This document shows positions 11,665-25,103 of a stretch of DNA of 64,000 bases, in pieces. The first letter of the stretch is position 1; every line of letters starts with the position of its first letter. The stretch is from assembly GCA_933228675.1 (NCBI GenBank), contig OW121744.1:118968946-119032945 (forward strand), given 5' to 3'. The position numbers and the translations under genes are program-made. The stretch comes from Stomorhina lunata (lineage: Eukaryota; Arthropoda; Insecta; Diptera; Rhiniidae). Under the pieces are notes generated by a model that was not told the origin of the DNA, did no database searches, and saw only the letters and a list, made by a program, of their open reading frames with translations.

Positions 11665-11670
11665 ACTTAC
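11665..11670 (-). other. Splice donor GTAAGT of the first coding exon
   Basis: The minus strand reads GAAAATG|GTAAGTTTTAA, a consensus 5' splice site directly after the 49-codon exon. It interrupts the frame after the first base of a codon (phase 1). Confidence 0.7.
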
Positions 11671-11818
11671 CATTTTCCTCCTCGATATTACGTGTCATGG
11701 CTGTGGGTGTTATGCGAGCACGTGTCGATGTTGCATGTGTTGCACAGCATACAAAGAGTATAAAAATCCAGCATAATAAAGTTGAGTAGAACAGTTGCAA
11801 GTATGATGACAGATCCAT
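11671..11818 (-). CDS. First coding exon of an unidentified secreted or membrane protein (partial gene)
   Basis: On the minus strand ATG (11818-11816) opens 49 codons plus one base, ending at a consensus donor. The predicted N-terminus is MDLSSYLQLFYST, then a hydrophobic core LLCWIFILFVCC, then ATHA, a plausible signal-peptidase site near residue 29. A polar segment TSTRARITPTAMTRNIEEEN follows. TAA lies in frame two codons upstream (TAA ACT ATG), which supports this start. Base composition is clearly richer in G/C than its surroundings and codon use looks coding. The protein would therefore enter the secretory pathway; the mature part lies in exons outside the visible region. The family was not recognised. 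A chance signal-like frame cannot be excluded, but signal peptide, upstream stop and donor together make an exon likely. Confidence 0.7.
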
Positions 11819-11926
11819 AGTTTAGACAGTGTGTAGTGCCAATATACTATCCGATGGTAAAGAAATCGAATCAAATCGAGTCGAATGTAATTTTTACTTG
11901 AGATGTATTGTTAATTAATTTTGTTG
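11819..11926 (-). other. Probable 5' UTR of the same exon
   Basis: The minus strand upstream of the ATG has several stops and no long frame. A candidate 3' splice site (CCATTTTGCAG, minus strand) ends at 11927, which would start this exon at 11926. The pyrimidine tract is weak. Alternatively transcription starts nearby and there is no upstream exon. Confidence 0.35.
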
Positions 11927-11929
11927 CTG

Positions 11930-13385
11930 CAAAATGGTTAAGTTCGTATTTCTTTAGTTAGACAGTTTTGTTTTATTCAAGTGACAGTGTGAGAGGGAAA
12001 TGAATTAACAAATAAAAGGAAGTAAAAATACATGTTATGTATGGGATTAGTAGAAGGATTGGTTAAAGTTGATGTTGACAGAAGCAGAGGCAGGAGCAGG
12101 AGCAATTGTGTGCACAACTGCTGGTTGTGTTGCAATGAATATGCAAAGCATGTAGTCTCTGTGTTAATTATATTTATTATGTAATTTTATTTTTTATTAT
12201 TGTTGTTAATGATGATATTTTCTTGTTTCAGCTTGTAGTTTCTTTTTTTTTTTAATATTTTATACTGAAGTGTTACGAGTACACACGTCGTTATAGTTTC
12301 TGTTGTTTTTCATTTTTTAGTAATATTATTTTTTTCTTTCTTTTATTGTTTATTAAGTTAACTTGATTTGAACTCAGTATAAATTTACATGGCCATGGGC
12401 TCTTGATTATTGTTTTTTTATTTTATTAATTTTTTGTACCAGCAAACAGCATTACCAAAATGGAAGCACGGTATCTACAACCACCTGTATTTGCTTTGGA
12501 CCACAAATGGTTAAACACTTTATATTCAAGGAAATGGTTTGTCGGCAAAACAAGCCAACAAACAATAGAACGGAAAACAATAGAAAATACAATAAAATTC
12601 TGCAATCTCGCGTTATTGTAAAAATTTAAATTTTGGCAATTAAAATTCCTTCTATTGTTTCTTTAAATAACATTGTATTAATTTCCATTGGAGCGACTTA
12701 AAGGCAATCTCTTTTTAAGTTAAGTTAACTAAAGTTTTCTATTTGTTTTCTTTATTTATTTGCAAAGAACAAATTTAAAATTGATTTTTACAACATTTCT
12801 CGGCATCAAATTTCACATTTCGTAGCACTTTCTTTGTCAAGTATTGCCACTTGAAATAAAATATACTCATACATTTTTTACATTCTTGAAATGTCAAATT
12901 CTCAGACTATTTTCTAAATTAATAAAAAAGAAAACTTCAAAAACGGAGAAAAAGCTGTAGTTATTGAGGAAAATATTGTTGGGAAATAGAAATCCAATAT
13001 ATCATATAACAAACAAGATACAATGAAAAAAGGAAAAAATTGTTTATATATGAGTTTAGACAAACACACACAATCTAAAACTTATAAACCCAGTAGTTTT
13101 AAAATGCCAAGTGTCAATTTTACTACTGATATATTAATATGGATGAAATATTTTAGTTTCTGAGATTTAAGGAATATTTTTCGTTATATAAAATTACATT
13201 AAATTGCAGAAAATTCTATAAAATATGCATATGTCATTGAATTCTAACTCATATTTATGTAATAAAGAAAATCAAATACAATCGAATTCATAAATTTAGA
13301 AATAATGATAAAGATATCCCACTGTGTTGTATCGTTTTGCTTCTGGTGTTATCACATCTGAAAGAATGCTCAGACGAATATAATA
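11930..13385. other. Non-coding region upstream of the first coding exon
   Basis: Either promoter-proximal DNA or the 3' part of a long 5'-UTR intron of the minus-strand gene. It includes an imperfect 22-bp palindrome AGCAATTGTGTGCACAACTG(CT) at 12101-12122 beside a purine-rich AGCAGAGGCAGGAGCAGGAG run. Otherwise it is AT-rich with homopolymers. No element ends were recognised. Confidence 0.45.
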
Positions 13386-13781
13386 CATTAGGGCATTTCA
13401 ATTTTACCAAAGGAGTGATTTTCATTTGACTTCGCCCCAAGTCTCTGCAATATAAAAGTTAAATACATAATTTTAGGAAGATTGGATGACGTTTAGAGGT
13501 TGAACATTTTGACGACTTACGATTTTGGGGCCGGAAAATATGATAAAGGATAAGCTACAAAATAATTTACTTTAAAAGAAATTACATTATATTTTTGTTG
13601 CAAATTTTTATCTTTTCCATATATTCCATCCTCCAAATCGTAAGTCGTCAAAATGTCCAACCTCTAAATGTCAACCAATCTTCGTAAAATTAAGTATATA
13701 CAACTTTTGTATTACCAAGAATCGGAGCGAAGATGAAGTTATATGAAAACAAACCTTTTATAAAATTTAAACACCCTAATG
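13386..13781. mobile_element. Foldback/TIR element, family E copy 1
   Basis: The 396-bp element has long inverted arms, 13386-13525 and 13635-13781. The left arm begins CATTAGGGCATTTCAATTTT. The right arm ends in the inverse AAACACCCTAATG. The arms share GAAGATTGG, TTTAGAGGTTG and TTTTGACGACTTACGATTT in inverted order. TA flanks both ends (13384-13385 and 13782-13783). A second copy lies at 35063-35713. There is no transposase frame. Confidence 0.75.
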
Positions 13782-13783
13782 TA

Positions 13784-16700
13784 AGTACATGTACATCAAT
13801 ATATTTTTTGTTTGCGTTATCGTAAAGAACAGGAATAAATTCACTTGAATGTACAGAATAAAAAGTATGATTTTGGTACATTATGCAAACAAACTTAATA
13901 CCCACCAGTTCAATAAAAAAGATTAACTTATCTTCTTATCTAAATTTACTTAAATTTATATTAGTTTTAACAGATTCATGCCATTGACTTTAAACTAACT
14001 AAAATAGTTTTTCTATTAATAAATTAGTAAGGTTATTTTATAATGACTAGCTTACATAGTTTTTAAGGCTATCTTTCTATTTGGAACTGCCAGATACCAA
14101 AAAATGGCAAACAAATAAAAAAGAAGGAGTATAATCTCGCTTTAACATAAATCTAAAGAATAAGGAAAAACGATGATATAGTTTTACAAAAAAAAGATAA
14201 TAGAATCTAAAACAAAACTGAAACCGCTTTCATTGAAGTCATAAAAATAAAATATCCAATGTGTTGTTTTAGAGTTCTTGCTATTTTTTCCCGAAAATTC
14301 GTGTCCAAGACGACATGCCTAAGGATATGCAGCCCAAAGAAAATATTTAGAAAAAATGTAAATAAGGATATGACTTACCATTTCAACACTTGGAAGTACT
14401 AAATAATTTAATTATATTCAAATATATATTTTCTGGTTATAATTTGAGAAGATATATTTAAAACTTTGGCGGCAAGGGTAAACGTTATCAAATCGCAGAA
14501 ATATATCACATTTCGAATATTGCGTTTAAAAGGAAAAAACTAGAGGGTTTGCACGCCTTATTTCGAAAAAATGTCACCATACAAGAGTTGGATAGTCTAA
14601 TGTTAGCATTTCACATATTAAAAACTATTTAAATATGCATGTAAATACTTATGATACTTTTAGTTTCGAAATCACATTTCCAACCAAATTTGTTAGTTGG
14701 TTTTAATGGTTTTTATAATCGAAAATTATTTTCATCTAGTAAATTTAGCCAAAACTAAATTTAAATTATTTTTTCATATTTCGCAGAGTTTTTCAAAAGT
14801 TAATTACATGCACAAAGTTCTACCTAGTTTTTAGTTTATTTTGATATTAGTATGTATATTAATTTAACCCTATACTTTTTTCATTATTCACAAAATTGGT
14901 AAAGAGTTTTGTTTTGTAATTGTAAAATGAAAATCAAAACTTTACCGACTATACCTGTACCAATATCTCGCATATGTTCCCGTATCTCCCCTGACACGGG
15001 AACATAAATGAGAGCGATCATTGCAAAAAGAGTACAATTTTTGTTACTTATACTAAAAATGTGTAATAATTGTACGTAAGACTAAAAAAATATTTGTCAT
15101 AAAATCTTTTTATCTACATATGATATTTCGGTCCTGTTGTGTATTAGTTTTTCGAGTAAAGCAACTGCTAGGCTTAGAAAAAAGATTATCTTACTAGTCG
15201 AAAGTAAATAAGTAGAAAATATTTATGCGTACATAAATACTTATGTTTGCGAATAGCTTGAAACCACCAAATCATTTTTTTTTCAATTCCATTGAGTTTT
15301 AAAATGAAGTAACCATTTATTTTACTTGTAAACTTCGAAACCCTTTTAAGAGGCTACATAATGCAATAAATATGTGTGTATATAAAATGTATTTATGTAT
15401 GTATTTATGTATGTATATATGTATGTATATGGTAGCATGAGATAAAGTATTTATGTTAGTAGAAAAGTATTACAAAATTATTGTTTAAAATCAATGTTAC
15501 TTAACTTTACTATCACAAAATATTTTCATACATAAGTAAAAATGTTCACATGAATGTAAGTAATGAAACTTTCTTGTTCTTTATGTTGTCAGCATTTTGT
15601 GTGTGTCTTTAATGATGTAATTAAATGCTGTTAAGGGCTAAATTTACGATCTACTACAAAAGAACAATCTACAAATTTTCTAAAAATTTTAAAGATTTTG
15701 GTGATGTGCGAAAGCCGGTAATACTTATAATCTTTAAAATGTTTGATTTTAGTTCAGTATCAGAAGCAACATTCGGAATAATAGTGCTTTATTTCAACTC
15801 AATATAAATTAGTTTAGAAGAACAATGGAATCATCAAACTCAAATCTGGTGGTAAAATTTAAATTAAAATCATTTTTGCTATTCTTCCCATGCCCCATCT
15901 CCAAAACTAAAAATCTATTGTGATTTTTATTTGTACGAACATTCATTATTTTTTCTTTTTATTACAGATTTTGCATCAAGCAATTTATTTTGTAGACAAG
16001 CGGGTTCGAATAAGCAAATGGGTGAGTCAAATACAAAGAAATTCTTACGTATGTAAGTATGTACATTGTACATACATACATATAAAAAACATTTAAGCGC
16101 TTCTAGGGCAAACTAAAAAATGGCTAAAGTTTTACGCGAAATACTTTTCAAATTCATCATAATTTACAATCCAAAAAGCAAAAAATTGTACAACAGAAGC
16201 AAATTTCGCTCGTTTGTAGTTTTTATGTACAAATGTAAGTAATTGTGTATGAGAGTGTGTGTGTGTGTGTGTGTGTATGAGAATAAGTGTGAATCTGCAT
16301 CTAGTTCAAATCATGGATCAACGTACAATTTAATCATCGTAATCATTGCGTGACAGTGATTTGTTTTTTAGCTTTTCATGGTGCTGATGATACTTTTCAC
16401 GATATCCATACATACATACATACATACTTTCATACATAGTTTCTGTATGAAATAACTAAAAGTGCAGAGTTAAGAGGTTTCGTTTTTGTTTTATTTTTGT
16501 CTGGCCAGTTAACGTATGTAGATTCATGCATATGTATATATGTATGTACCTATGAATATGTATAGATATCACTATCCTCGAGTGCCAATGTCCTGTATGA
16601 AATTTAAGAAACTCTACCATTGTATGTACAATTTTTAATGCAGAGCTATATGATAGGGGAAGGTTGATAATAATTTGGCAAAACAATTAAAAAACTCGAC

Positions 16701-18250
16701 CTACCCTAATGTATATATACGAAGACTTTTCACTTCTCGAAATATATGAACGAATATATATATACATACATATGTAGAAAAATGAAAGCATAAAAAGTAA
16801 TAATAAATGTGTAAATTTGTATTCATAAATTTTCATTCATTGTAATCATTCTGACTTTGCTGTGATACTTTATTGTGGTATAAATAGCTATAAGCAAATA
16901 AGTTCATATACGAGGTATCACAGAACAAAATTTACTTTTTTGAATTTTATATGGTATTGAAATTGTATTTAAATCTATTTGAATTTATATTTTTTTTAAG
17001 AAAATAGAGTAAGTGGTGGAAATGTGGTATAGGTTGAAAATGTGGTGCAGTAACTTTTTCTTAAGCTCACAATATAATAATATCGGATATCATGCGGAAA
17101 CATAATTTTGGTGTACTCTAGAGAATTAGGAGACTCATTCTGGGAATCTGTCGAAAAAATTTAATTTGGCTTCTGATCGATTTTTTGTAATTAGTGTAAA
17201 CACACAAATTTTTATTTAAAAGATTTTGCACTGAAAGGTTCAATAATTTTTAAGTACTAAATAAGAGAACGATAAAAGCAATTAATCCGTATTTGCAGCA
17301 AGTTTTTTTTTTGAAATATGTAAATATCTACAGTAAATACAGTTAAACAGAGGCTTATATTTGTAGGAAGCAGATTCCGCTTCAGGACATCCAACAGTGT
17401 AAGCCAAATGATGATGTAGATTTTTAAGTTGGACTCAATGGCTTAGATTGGTATCTTGCTTGTTACCCTTATAACTACTACTTCTATTTCATTTCCTCAC
17501 TTCTCTACTCTCTTTTTTTACAAAGATCACAATAGACTCATAAGGGTCTCCGAGTGAAGGTGTCATTCATTTTGACATCGTCAAAATAACAACAAGATAT
17601 TATTAGCTGGTAATGAGATTTAAGCTGGGCATGTAGTGTACCACATTTAAAAGTCTTTACCAGGATTTAAAATATTATCTTATATATTTCCAAAAATGTT
17701 GGCTTAGCCTGTTTTTCTGACAGTAAAAACAAAACATTACCCGTATTTTCTCTGTATGAGATATACAAAGAAATAAACTTTTAAGTATTAAATGTTCGTT
17801 ATCTGGGAAAAATATGTTTAAATTGTAGCAAAATACATTTTGTTCTGCTAAATCTCTTATTCAAATTTAATTCAAATATTTAAACTAAATAAACTCTAAT
17901 GTTTGTGTATGTTTACGAAAAAGCAGTCAGGTAATGTAGGCATTTATAAGTGACTTTATCATCAGTCATCATAAATTTAAATATTAAATATGCATTTTCC
18001 CCCTTTTTTGTTGAAAGCGTAAAAAATATATACATATCATTTTTTGCAACATTTTTCAAACATTTAATAAAATAAATCGTTTTAAATGTGAACACATACA
18101 CAAGGTACATTATACAATAATATTTTTATTAAAAACATTTACAAAATAATAGTCAACGAAAGCCAGGCCTTTGATTTTTTGTGAATTATATAAAACAATA
18201 GAATGGATCAAGGATATGTATTTAATATGTTGCGCAAATTTTGGTTGGTT
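13784..18250. other. Long non-coding stretch
   Basis: AT-rich, with no convincing exon or element end. Microsatellite patches lie at 15385-15430 (TATG), 16066-16085 and 16408-16436 (CATA). The (GT)n run at 16255-16276 is listed separately. Confidence 0.5.
16255..16276. repeat. (GT)11 microsatellite
   Basis: Uninterrupted GT dinucleotides between GAGA and ATGAGAATAAG. Confidence 0.9.
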
Positions 18251-18314
18251 AAGTAACTTGCATCCAGAAATCGTGAATGAGCGCTTTTAAACACAGTTCA
18301 CTCATTGCAATTTA

Positions 18315-18442
18315 ATTGGCTGTTTATATAACACCAGCAGCTGACAATTGGGTGAATTTTCATGTGTTTTGTTATTGTAACAAAAACAAAATGCATTAAA
18401 TTTTACTCAATCGTTAGCCGCTTGTTTTGCATAAACAGCACG
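18315..18442. mobile_element. Palindromic MITE, family G copy 1 (diverged)
   Basis: The core 18319-18439 is 121 bp, the same length as the copy at 50391-50511, and it aligns to that copy throughout (CAGCTGACAATTGGGTGAA against CGGCTGACGATTGAGTGAA on one arm). The two arms are imperfect inverted repeats around a TTTTGTTATTGTAACAAAAAC centre. TA flanks the inferred insertion (18313-18314 and 18443-18444). A related segment near 19014-19100 lacks it. Confidence 0.75.
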
Positions 18443-18444
18443 TA

Positions 18445-20559
18445 AGTCTTTAAAATTATCTTTAAACATTTTGTTTACAGACAGTTTTCACGTATTGTTC
18501 GCATTTAAGTTTTTTTTTTGATTTTTTATATAAAGTAATTGTATACGATAGCTACTTTAATTCAAAAATAAAGACAAGGAAATAAACATATGTTCTTCAG
18601 AATAAAATGTTGATCCCAAATTGTAGTATTAAACATAATTTTCATTTGCCTTATTTTATTGGCCGATATTTATTTTACATGTGCAATTGATAATTACTTT
18701 GGTTTAAATGCCATAAAACATTGAATACTGCGATTTAATGTTTATTTAATATTCGTTATTTTTATAAATTTTTAAAAAGTTTTTTTTCTATGAATTTAAA
18801 CTATTGAAAAAAGGCAAGAAAAAAGTAGTAGCAATGTACACAATATATGAACCTAAATTATATATGATTATTAAGGCGGGTCAATATATGAAAATGATTT
18901 TAGAAAGAACTTTAAGTAAACAGAATGTAATCTTGTGAAAATTAAAATTATGTTTTCAAAAACCTTAAGTTTATACAATTATTTTACATGATAATTTTGA
19001 CATAGATTATTTTAAGTAACTTGCTTCCAGAAAACGTGCTTTTTTCACAATGAACAAATTGCAATTTAAGTATTCAAAATTATTTTTAAACAGTTTGTCT
19101 GGACCTATTTTTGAGAAGATTTCTTTTTCTAATGATTTTTTAATTTTCACTTAGTAATTCATCAGCCCTAATAAATATAATATTGAATTCAAAATTTTCT
19201 GTAGCTAAAACGAAAAAGTCTCATTTATTATATTAACTTCAAATATCAACTAATTAATTATGTATCCAATTATAAATATTTATCATGAACAAAAATAAAA
19301 CATATTTTAACTAATTAATATAAGCATTTCAACTAAAATATATATTAAAAGATTTAAGTTTTTTATCATCTTTTAAATCAATCATTTATATAATACAATA
19401 GATTACAATTTGCTAAATGCATTACAATTTCCACTTTCATGGACGATTAGTTAGTTATCCAATTTAATAGCTAAGAACGAATACAGTTTGGGAAATATTC
19501 TATTTTTTATAGATTTTTATAGAACTTTTATAGTTCTACTTTTATGTAAGAAATATTGGAAAATAATGTTAAAAGTCAATTGAAAAAATTTTAAAAAATT
19601 ATTTTTTTTTACTAATTCAATAAGACTAAAATCAAATGAAGCGATTTTGGTAATGAAATTTAATAAAAAATTGACGACATATTTTAACTTTTTAGTTGAC
19701 GATATATAAAATTGCATTTTGAGATTTACATTCATATTTGCATATGCACATAATTGTGAGTTTGTGAGTGAACCTATGGAGATATATGTATATATGTATA
19801 TGTACATACATACATACATATATAAATACAGATACAATACATGCATTTATGTATGTGTGTATTTAAAAATGCATAAGGATTTCATGTTTGTTTGTTTATA
19901 ATAAATATAAAAAATATTGATTTTACTTCCATTCCTATGAATGAATGAGTGAATGAATGAATGAATATTTGTTTGCTCCTTTCTCTACATCGAAGTATAT
20001 TGAATATTTTAAACTAGATTTATTGTTTTAAAGTGATAAATTGTTGTTGACGATAAAAAAAAGAATAAATATAACATGTAAATAAATAAATGAATAAATA
20101 AATAAATAAAAAATACTGAACATGACGTTCTTCAAACGATAAATATTTGTTGATTTTTATAATGAGGTTAATTTAAATGGAAAGAAATTGTTGGTGGTTT
20201 GTTTGCTTATTTTTTTAAGATTAATATTGAATCTACTTGTACTGTTTTCGATTTAAATGATTTTGCCAGACCTTTTATATTTTTATGCAAATATTTGTCT
20301 TTACTGAATCTATCGAAGTCTTATAATAACTATAAAATTATATTTACAAATGAATCATTTTCAAACCAAATTATTTTTGAACAAAATTAAATTATGTAAC
20401 TCAAAGATTAATTTGTATTTTCATAACAAATTTAAATAAAATTAAAATACTTATATCTTTTTCATAACTAAATAGTTTAAAAGCTTCCTGCTGCATCTAT
20501 GGACTAAATAAATATAATTTCCCCAAATAGAAAATAACTACCTACTAAGAAAAACGATC
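18445..20559. other. Non-coding stretch with tetranucleotide repeats
   Basis: Contains CATA/TATG runs at about 19777-19830, a (GAAT)n run at 19937-19966 and an (AAAT)n run at 20080-20110. Positions 19014-19100 resemble the flanks of the family G MITE copy at 18.3 kb. No exon was recognised. Confidence 0.5.
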
Positions 20560-20728
20560 GATCGCACCAAAACGTAACAATTTAAAAAACAAAATCAGAT
20601 TTTTATTAGAAATGCTCAATACTGCCATAAACAGAACCTGGCTATAATTAACAATTTATAGTGGAAAAAATGTATCCTCAATTTACTCTAAATGATTTAT
20701 GTTGAAATTGTTACATTTTGATGTGAAC
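20560..20728. mobile_element. Small TIR element, family D
   Basis: The left end (20560-20583) reads GATCGCACCAAAACGTAACA. The right end (20704-20727) is its imperfect inverse, ATTGTTACATTTTGATGTGAAC. The about 24-bp arms differ at roughly five positions. Single ends with the same GCACCAAAACGT core occur at 23846-23866 and 47766-47790, so this is a repeated motif. No coding capacity. Confidence 0.5.
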
Positions 20729-22196
20729 GTCTACAAATAAAAGTAGTATTTTAAATTTCCTTAAAACATACACTGCCTTTCATATGAATAGTTGCAGAGT
20801 TTTATCTATCAATTTAAGCTTGATGCTCTTAAGATAATTAATAGAGAGTATTATCTTGTTTCTGATATTAAAAGTTCAAAAGAAAAGTTAATAAAGTTAA
20901 AATTACCTGAAGTTAAGTAAAGTGAAAAAACTATAAGCAAAAGCAAATAATGACCTCATCAGCCTACGAAAGGCAAACTAATGGTCAGTGGAGGATAGTA
21001 GTTTTCTAATCAAACTCTAACCTTTTTGATAACTCTCGATTAAGCTCTTTTAAGTTAAATGTTTCTTGCAAAAATTCAACCGTAAATCCATATTTGTTTT
21101 TTTATCTTTAAAAGTAATTATGAAGCCTTTTAGCTTTTTTATAAAAACTTTACTTTAATACCGACATAAGGAAATTGTTTAACGATTTTGCAGAAAATAA
21201 ACGATTGGTATTCTAATAAAGAAAAATCTGTATTTTGTCAACCCTTGCTTTGAGCAACGCTTCCAGTCGGCTTATAAATATTTATGTATTTATACATATC
21301 GTTACTTTAATATAGAAAAGTCCTAACTAATTTTTTTCTTACATTACAGGAAAGGGAAACAAAACCTAAATAAAATCTTAAATTTTGAAGATACAGAAAT
21401 TTTTCAAATGCAGTTTTTTACAAAATTCGCTAAAGAATTTAATGCTATAATTATGTTTTTTAAAATAAAAGATTTTCATAAAATTATATCAGATAAAGCT
21501 TTAAAAAGCTGTTTGAATAAAAAACGACTTAGGGCCTTTCTATATTAAAGTAACGATATATACACTACTTTTATACTTGAAAAGGTATAACTATGTTCCA
21601 ACTTTTGGCAAGAAAAAACTTAATTATAAATATCATAAAAATTAATAATATTTTTTCAATGTTTAAACAAATAAAAATTTAGTTCTTGGTTTTGAAATGT
21701 TTTTGTCCAATATAACTTGTGAAAAATGCAATATTAATTGCTAATTTTTAATCTAATTTTTTTTTCTACGTAGTAAAATAACCTATTTTGTTATATCTCT
21801 AATGAAAAATTTCAATCGGAGTGATAGATATTGAAATGCGTATTTGCATATTTACATGATATTGTTCTGGAAATTCTGAATAAACTACTTTATCAAATTA
21901 TTAACTGCATTAGTATAATGTTAAGGAAATTTGTACAACCAAACATTTCACATAAAAGGAAAGTCATAAATTACACAAATCTCAATCTAATCATTTCAAG
22001 TATTGGAGAATTAATGTTTGAATTTTACATGAAATATTAAATTTTGTGTACAAACGATTTGAAACGATCTAAATGAATGAATGAAAAATATTTTATTTTT
22101 TAGAGCAAAAACCTGATAAGAAATATTTTTTGGTATATGAAAAAAAAAATTCAAAAAATTCGCAAAATAACCGACAAAAATCAATACTACCAATTA
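20729..22196. other. Non-coding stretch, nothing recognised
   Basis: AT-rich DNA with chance frames only (for example 21831-22040). No exon or element ends were seen. Confidence 0.5.
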
Positions 22197-23656
22197 GGAG
22201 TGTTATATTCGGCTGTGCCGAATCTTATATACCCATCATCAAATTGTATTAAATTAAGAAACATATCTCATATATCTACGAGGGTGCAGCTAATTCAAAA
22301 TGTGGACCAAATTCGAAAAAAATACTATGATAATTGGTATTGTTGGTGAAATCTTTGGACGAAATTCGGTGGCAACATATACATAGTTCAACATTTAAAA
22401 GTGGTTTCTCTGGTATTTACTTTGAACAAAATTTTGTCTCATAACCGGGTATAGTTTTTTTTTTAATACTTTTCGTTGTGCTTAATGTGTAGTTAGGCCA
22501 AACATGTTGAAAGTCCATATATTTTGTTAGGAGTTCCTAATGCATCCACTGTAAATAAATTTTGGACCTAAAACTGAATGATAGCTATCAAATTTTGTAG
22601 GTACAATCTTAATATACTAAATGTACCTTTAAATCTTTTTGATTTTAGATATAAAAAGGGTATGTTATATACATATGTAAAACTATAGTTAAATGTCGAC
22701 CGATTGTTATAAAATACACTAACTGGTATATATATAAAGCTTATTTATGCAAAATTTAGTGGCAATACCTGTCATAGTTTATAATTTAATAGCTTTTAAC
22801 TGGCCCTTGTGGCATTTTAGTGGTTTTCAAGACTGGTTATCATAGTATGGTTATAGTCAAACATGGACCGATTCATATAAAATTTGATATAATGACCAAT
22901 AGTTACATAAAACTTCTCTAGTCTGAATTAAGCTGTCATATCTATTACAATTGGATTATTTATCAGCATAAATGTGTTTTCCGGGGCGGGGTTATATGGG
23001 AGCTCTAACTAAATATGAACAGATTTCACCCATTTTACAGACGGACAGAAACGCCCTTTTTTGAGAATTTTTGCTATGATTAAATGGTGACCGATTGTGA
23101 CATTTTGCACACTGGCTGATATTGAAATAAAACTTCTTTGTTCTAAATTTAGTGGCTATAGCTGTTAAAGTTTGTCATTTGAGTGTATTTTAGATGGAAT
23201 TTTGGCTGTTTCCATTAGTATTTTGTATGGGAGCTATGACTGAATGGGAACCGATTTCGATGAGATTATATGCTAGGTAGTGCTTATATAAAACTTCTAT
23301 ATACCAAATTTTATCATCATAGCTATTATAATTTGACATTTATTAACAAAAAAGCTATTAGCCTAGGTGAGGTTATACGGAAGCTATGGTCAAATGTTAA
23401 CCAATTTTGCTCAATTTCAAAAAAATTCAAAATTGTCTCAGAAATGAAGAATATCTTTGCTAAATTTCAGTGATCTAGCTCCATTTGTTTAGGCGTTATC
23501 TCGCTTTCAACAGACAGACGGACATCACTCAATCGTCTAAGAATTTCATAAGAATTCAGAATAAATAATCCTTTTGGTTTTTGAGCTTATATGAAGGAAA
23601 TTACAAACGGAATGACAATCCCAATCTCCCCATTCTTTTAAAAGGTGGATATAAAA
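22197..23656 (-). mobile_element. DINE-1-like element, subfamily C, long copy
   Basis: The left end (3' end of the element) carries the hairpin TTCGGCTGTGCCGAA followed by TCTTATATACCCATCATC. The right end carries GACAGACGGACATCACTCAA and a TATATCCACCTTTT-type 5' end (read on the minus strand). The interior repeats phrases typical of DINE-like DNA, such as 'gggagctatgactgaatgggaaccgattt' variants (about 22990, 23230 and 23380), suggesting internal duplication. At about 1.46 kb it is the longest such copy here. The frames within it are repeat-derived. Confidence 0.65.
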
Positions 23657-23837
23657 ATATATCGTCAACTAAACAAATACAATTTTTTGATAAAAATTCA
23701 ACTTTATAAAAATTGTTACCTTTTTGTAAAGAATTGAATAGCGTTTTTAGAAATATTAGTTAATGTAACTAAAGATACCAGTATTTAAAGTGAAACTGCA
23801 TAATTAACTCAATTTTTTTTTTTAAATTGAATTACTA

Positions 23838-23870
23838 CGTTTTGGTGCGAATGTCTACATATAACCTCGA
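23838..23870 (-). repeat. Solo end related to family D TIR
   Basis: TACGTTTTGGTGCGAATGTC is the inverse of the family D end and is followed by TACATATAA, as the 20.73-kb copy is followed by TACAAATAA. The other end of this copy was not found. Confidence 0.4.
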
Positions 23871-24795
23871 AGACTTCCACAAAATTTTTTAAACTTTCAA
23901 ATTTAATTTAATAGGAAATTATTATTAATAGTTTTATGAAAGAGTTAAAATTTTGTAAAAAAAATATTCCGCACAAAATCTTTAAAAAATGAAAATATCT
24001 CTAAGATATGGTTAAAATATTATGCAATTTGAAAGTTATTAGCAATTGAAAATAGATTTTAAACTGAAAAATCGTATATAATAATATTTTACTTTTTAAG
24101 CCAAAAATATTTTGTGAAACAATAATTGGGATTTTAATATTTCCTTATAACGTTTCAAATTATTCTCTTTGTTTTCTTGTAGATTTAGTTTTACTAAATT
24201 ACGGAAATTGTAGATCAGTTTTTCATTTTATTGATTTGCAATTTTTTTTTTAAGATTTTTTAATATGTAAATGACTCTCGTTATTTAAAGTTTTGCTTTG
24301 AAATGTCGAATCAAAAATGTTTTATACAAATATTAAAATTTTTTAACTGAGGCACAAAAATATTTTTTTTCCGAGCAATATAATTAAAAATTTTGTAATC
24401 CATTGAAGTTTTTATAAAAAATTTTATTTTATCTTATTAATATGATTAATTATTTAGCTTCGTTCTTAGTATATATTTTTTTAAATAAGGATTTCATATA
24501 TAATTGATTATTAATTAATTTTTGTTTAAAAATAATTAGAACACTTTTTTTGAAAAATAAATTGTTTTTATTACAATTTAAAATGTAAAACCGACGAACG
24601 TTTTTAATAACAAAATTTACTCAATAAAACATTTTATTTAATTTATACTTTTTTTATTTTTTTTTTATTATATTTATATATTTATTTTTTTTCTCAATTT
24701 TTTTTTTTATTTTTTATTTTTTAATAATCTTTGTTTAAATATTACATTATCTGTTATCCTTTTACAAAATAAAATTTAAATATTCACAAGCGAAC
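23871..24795. other. AT-rich low-complexity stretch
   Basis: Dominated by A/T homopolymers, densest at 24640-24735, where runs of T8 to T12 alternate with TTTA/ATTT. Nothing else was recognised. Confidence 0.6.
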
Positions 24796-24801
24796 ACTTA
24801 C
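24796..24801 (-). other. Candidate splice donor GTAAGT of a distal non-coding exon
   Basis: The minus strand reads GGTGAA|GTAAGTG. It lies 335 nt downstream of the predicted initiator at 25136 and could end a 5' UTR exon of the minus-strand gene. The -1 base is A where G is usual. Supported only by sequence match and position. Confidence 0.3.
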
Positions 24802-25103
24802 TTCACCGGTTCGAAATCAAAATTTATAAACAAATTATTTTTAATTGTTTTAACGAATTATTTACTTTTCAATCTTTTTTTTTAATTAAAATCATAATAT
24901 TTTAAATACCATTTTGTGTGAATACTTCAAAAGATTTATTTTTTCTTATTAAATTACACAAACGGATACATATATATACGTGTTTATATACATATGTACA
25001 TATATATTATTATTGCAAGTTTTAATAGCAGAATAGTAGTTGTAGTATTTAGGGAAACAACAATAAGCCAAAGTAAACCGTATCCAAAAAGTATCCGTAA
25101 ATG

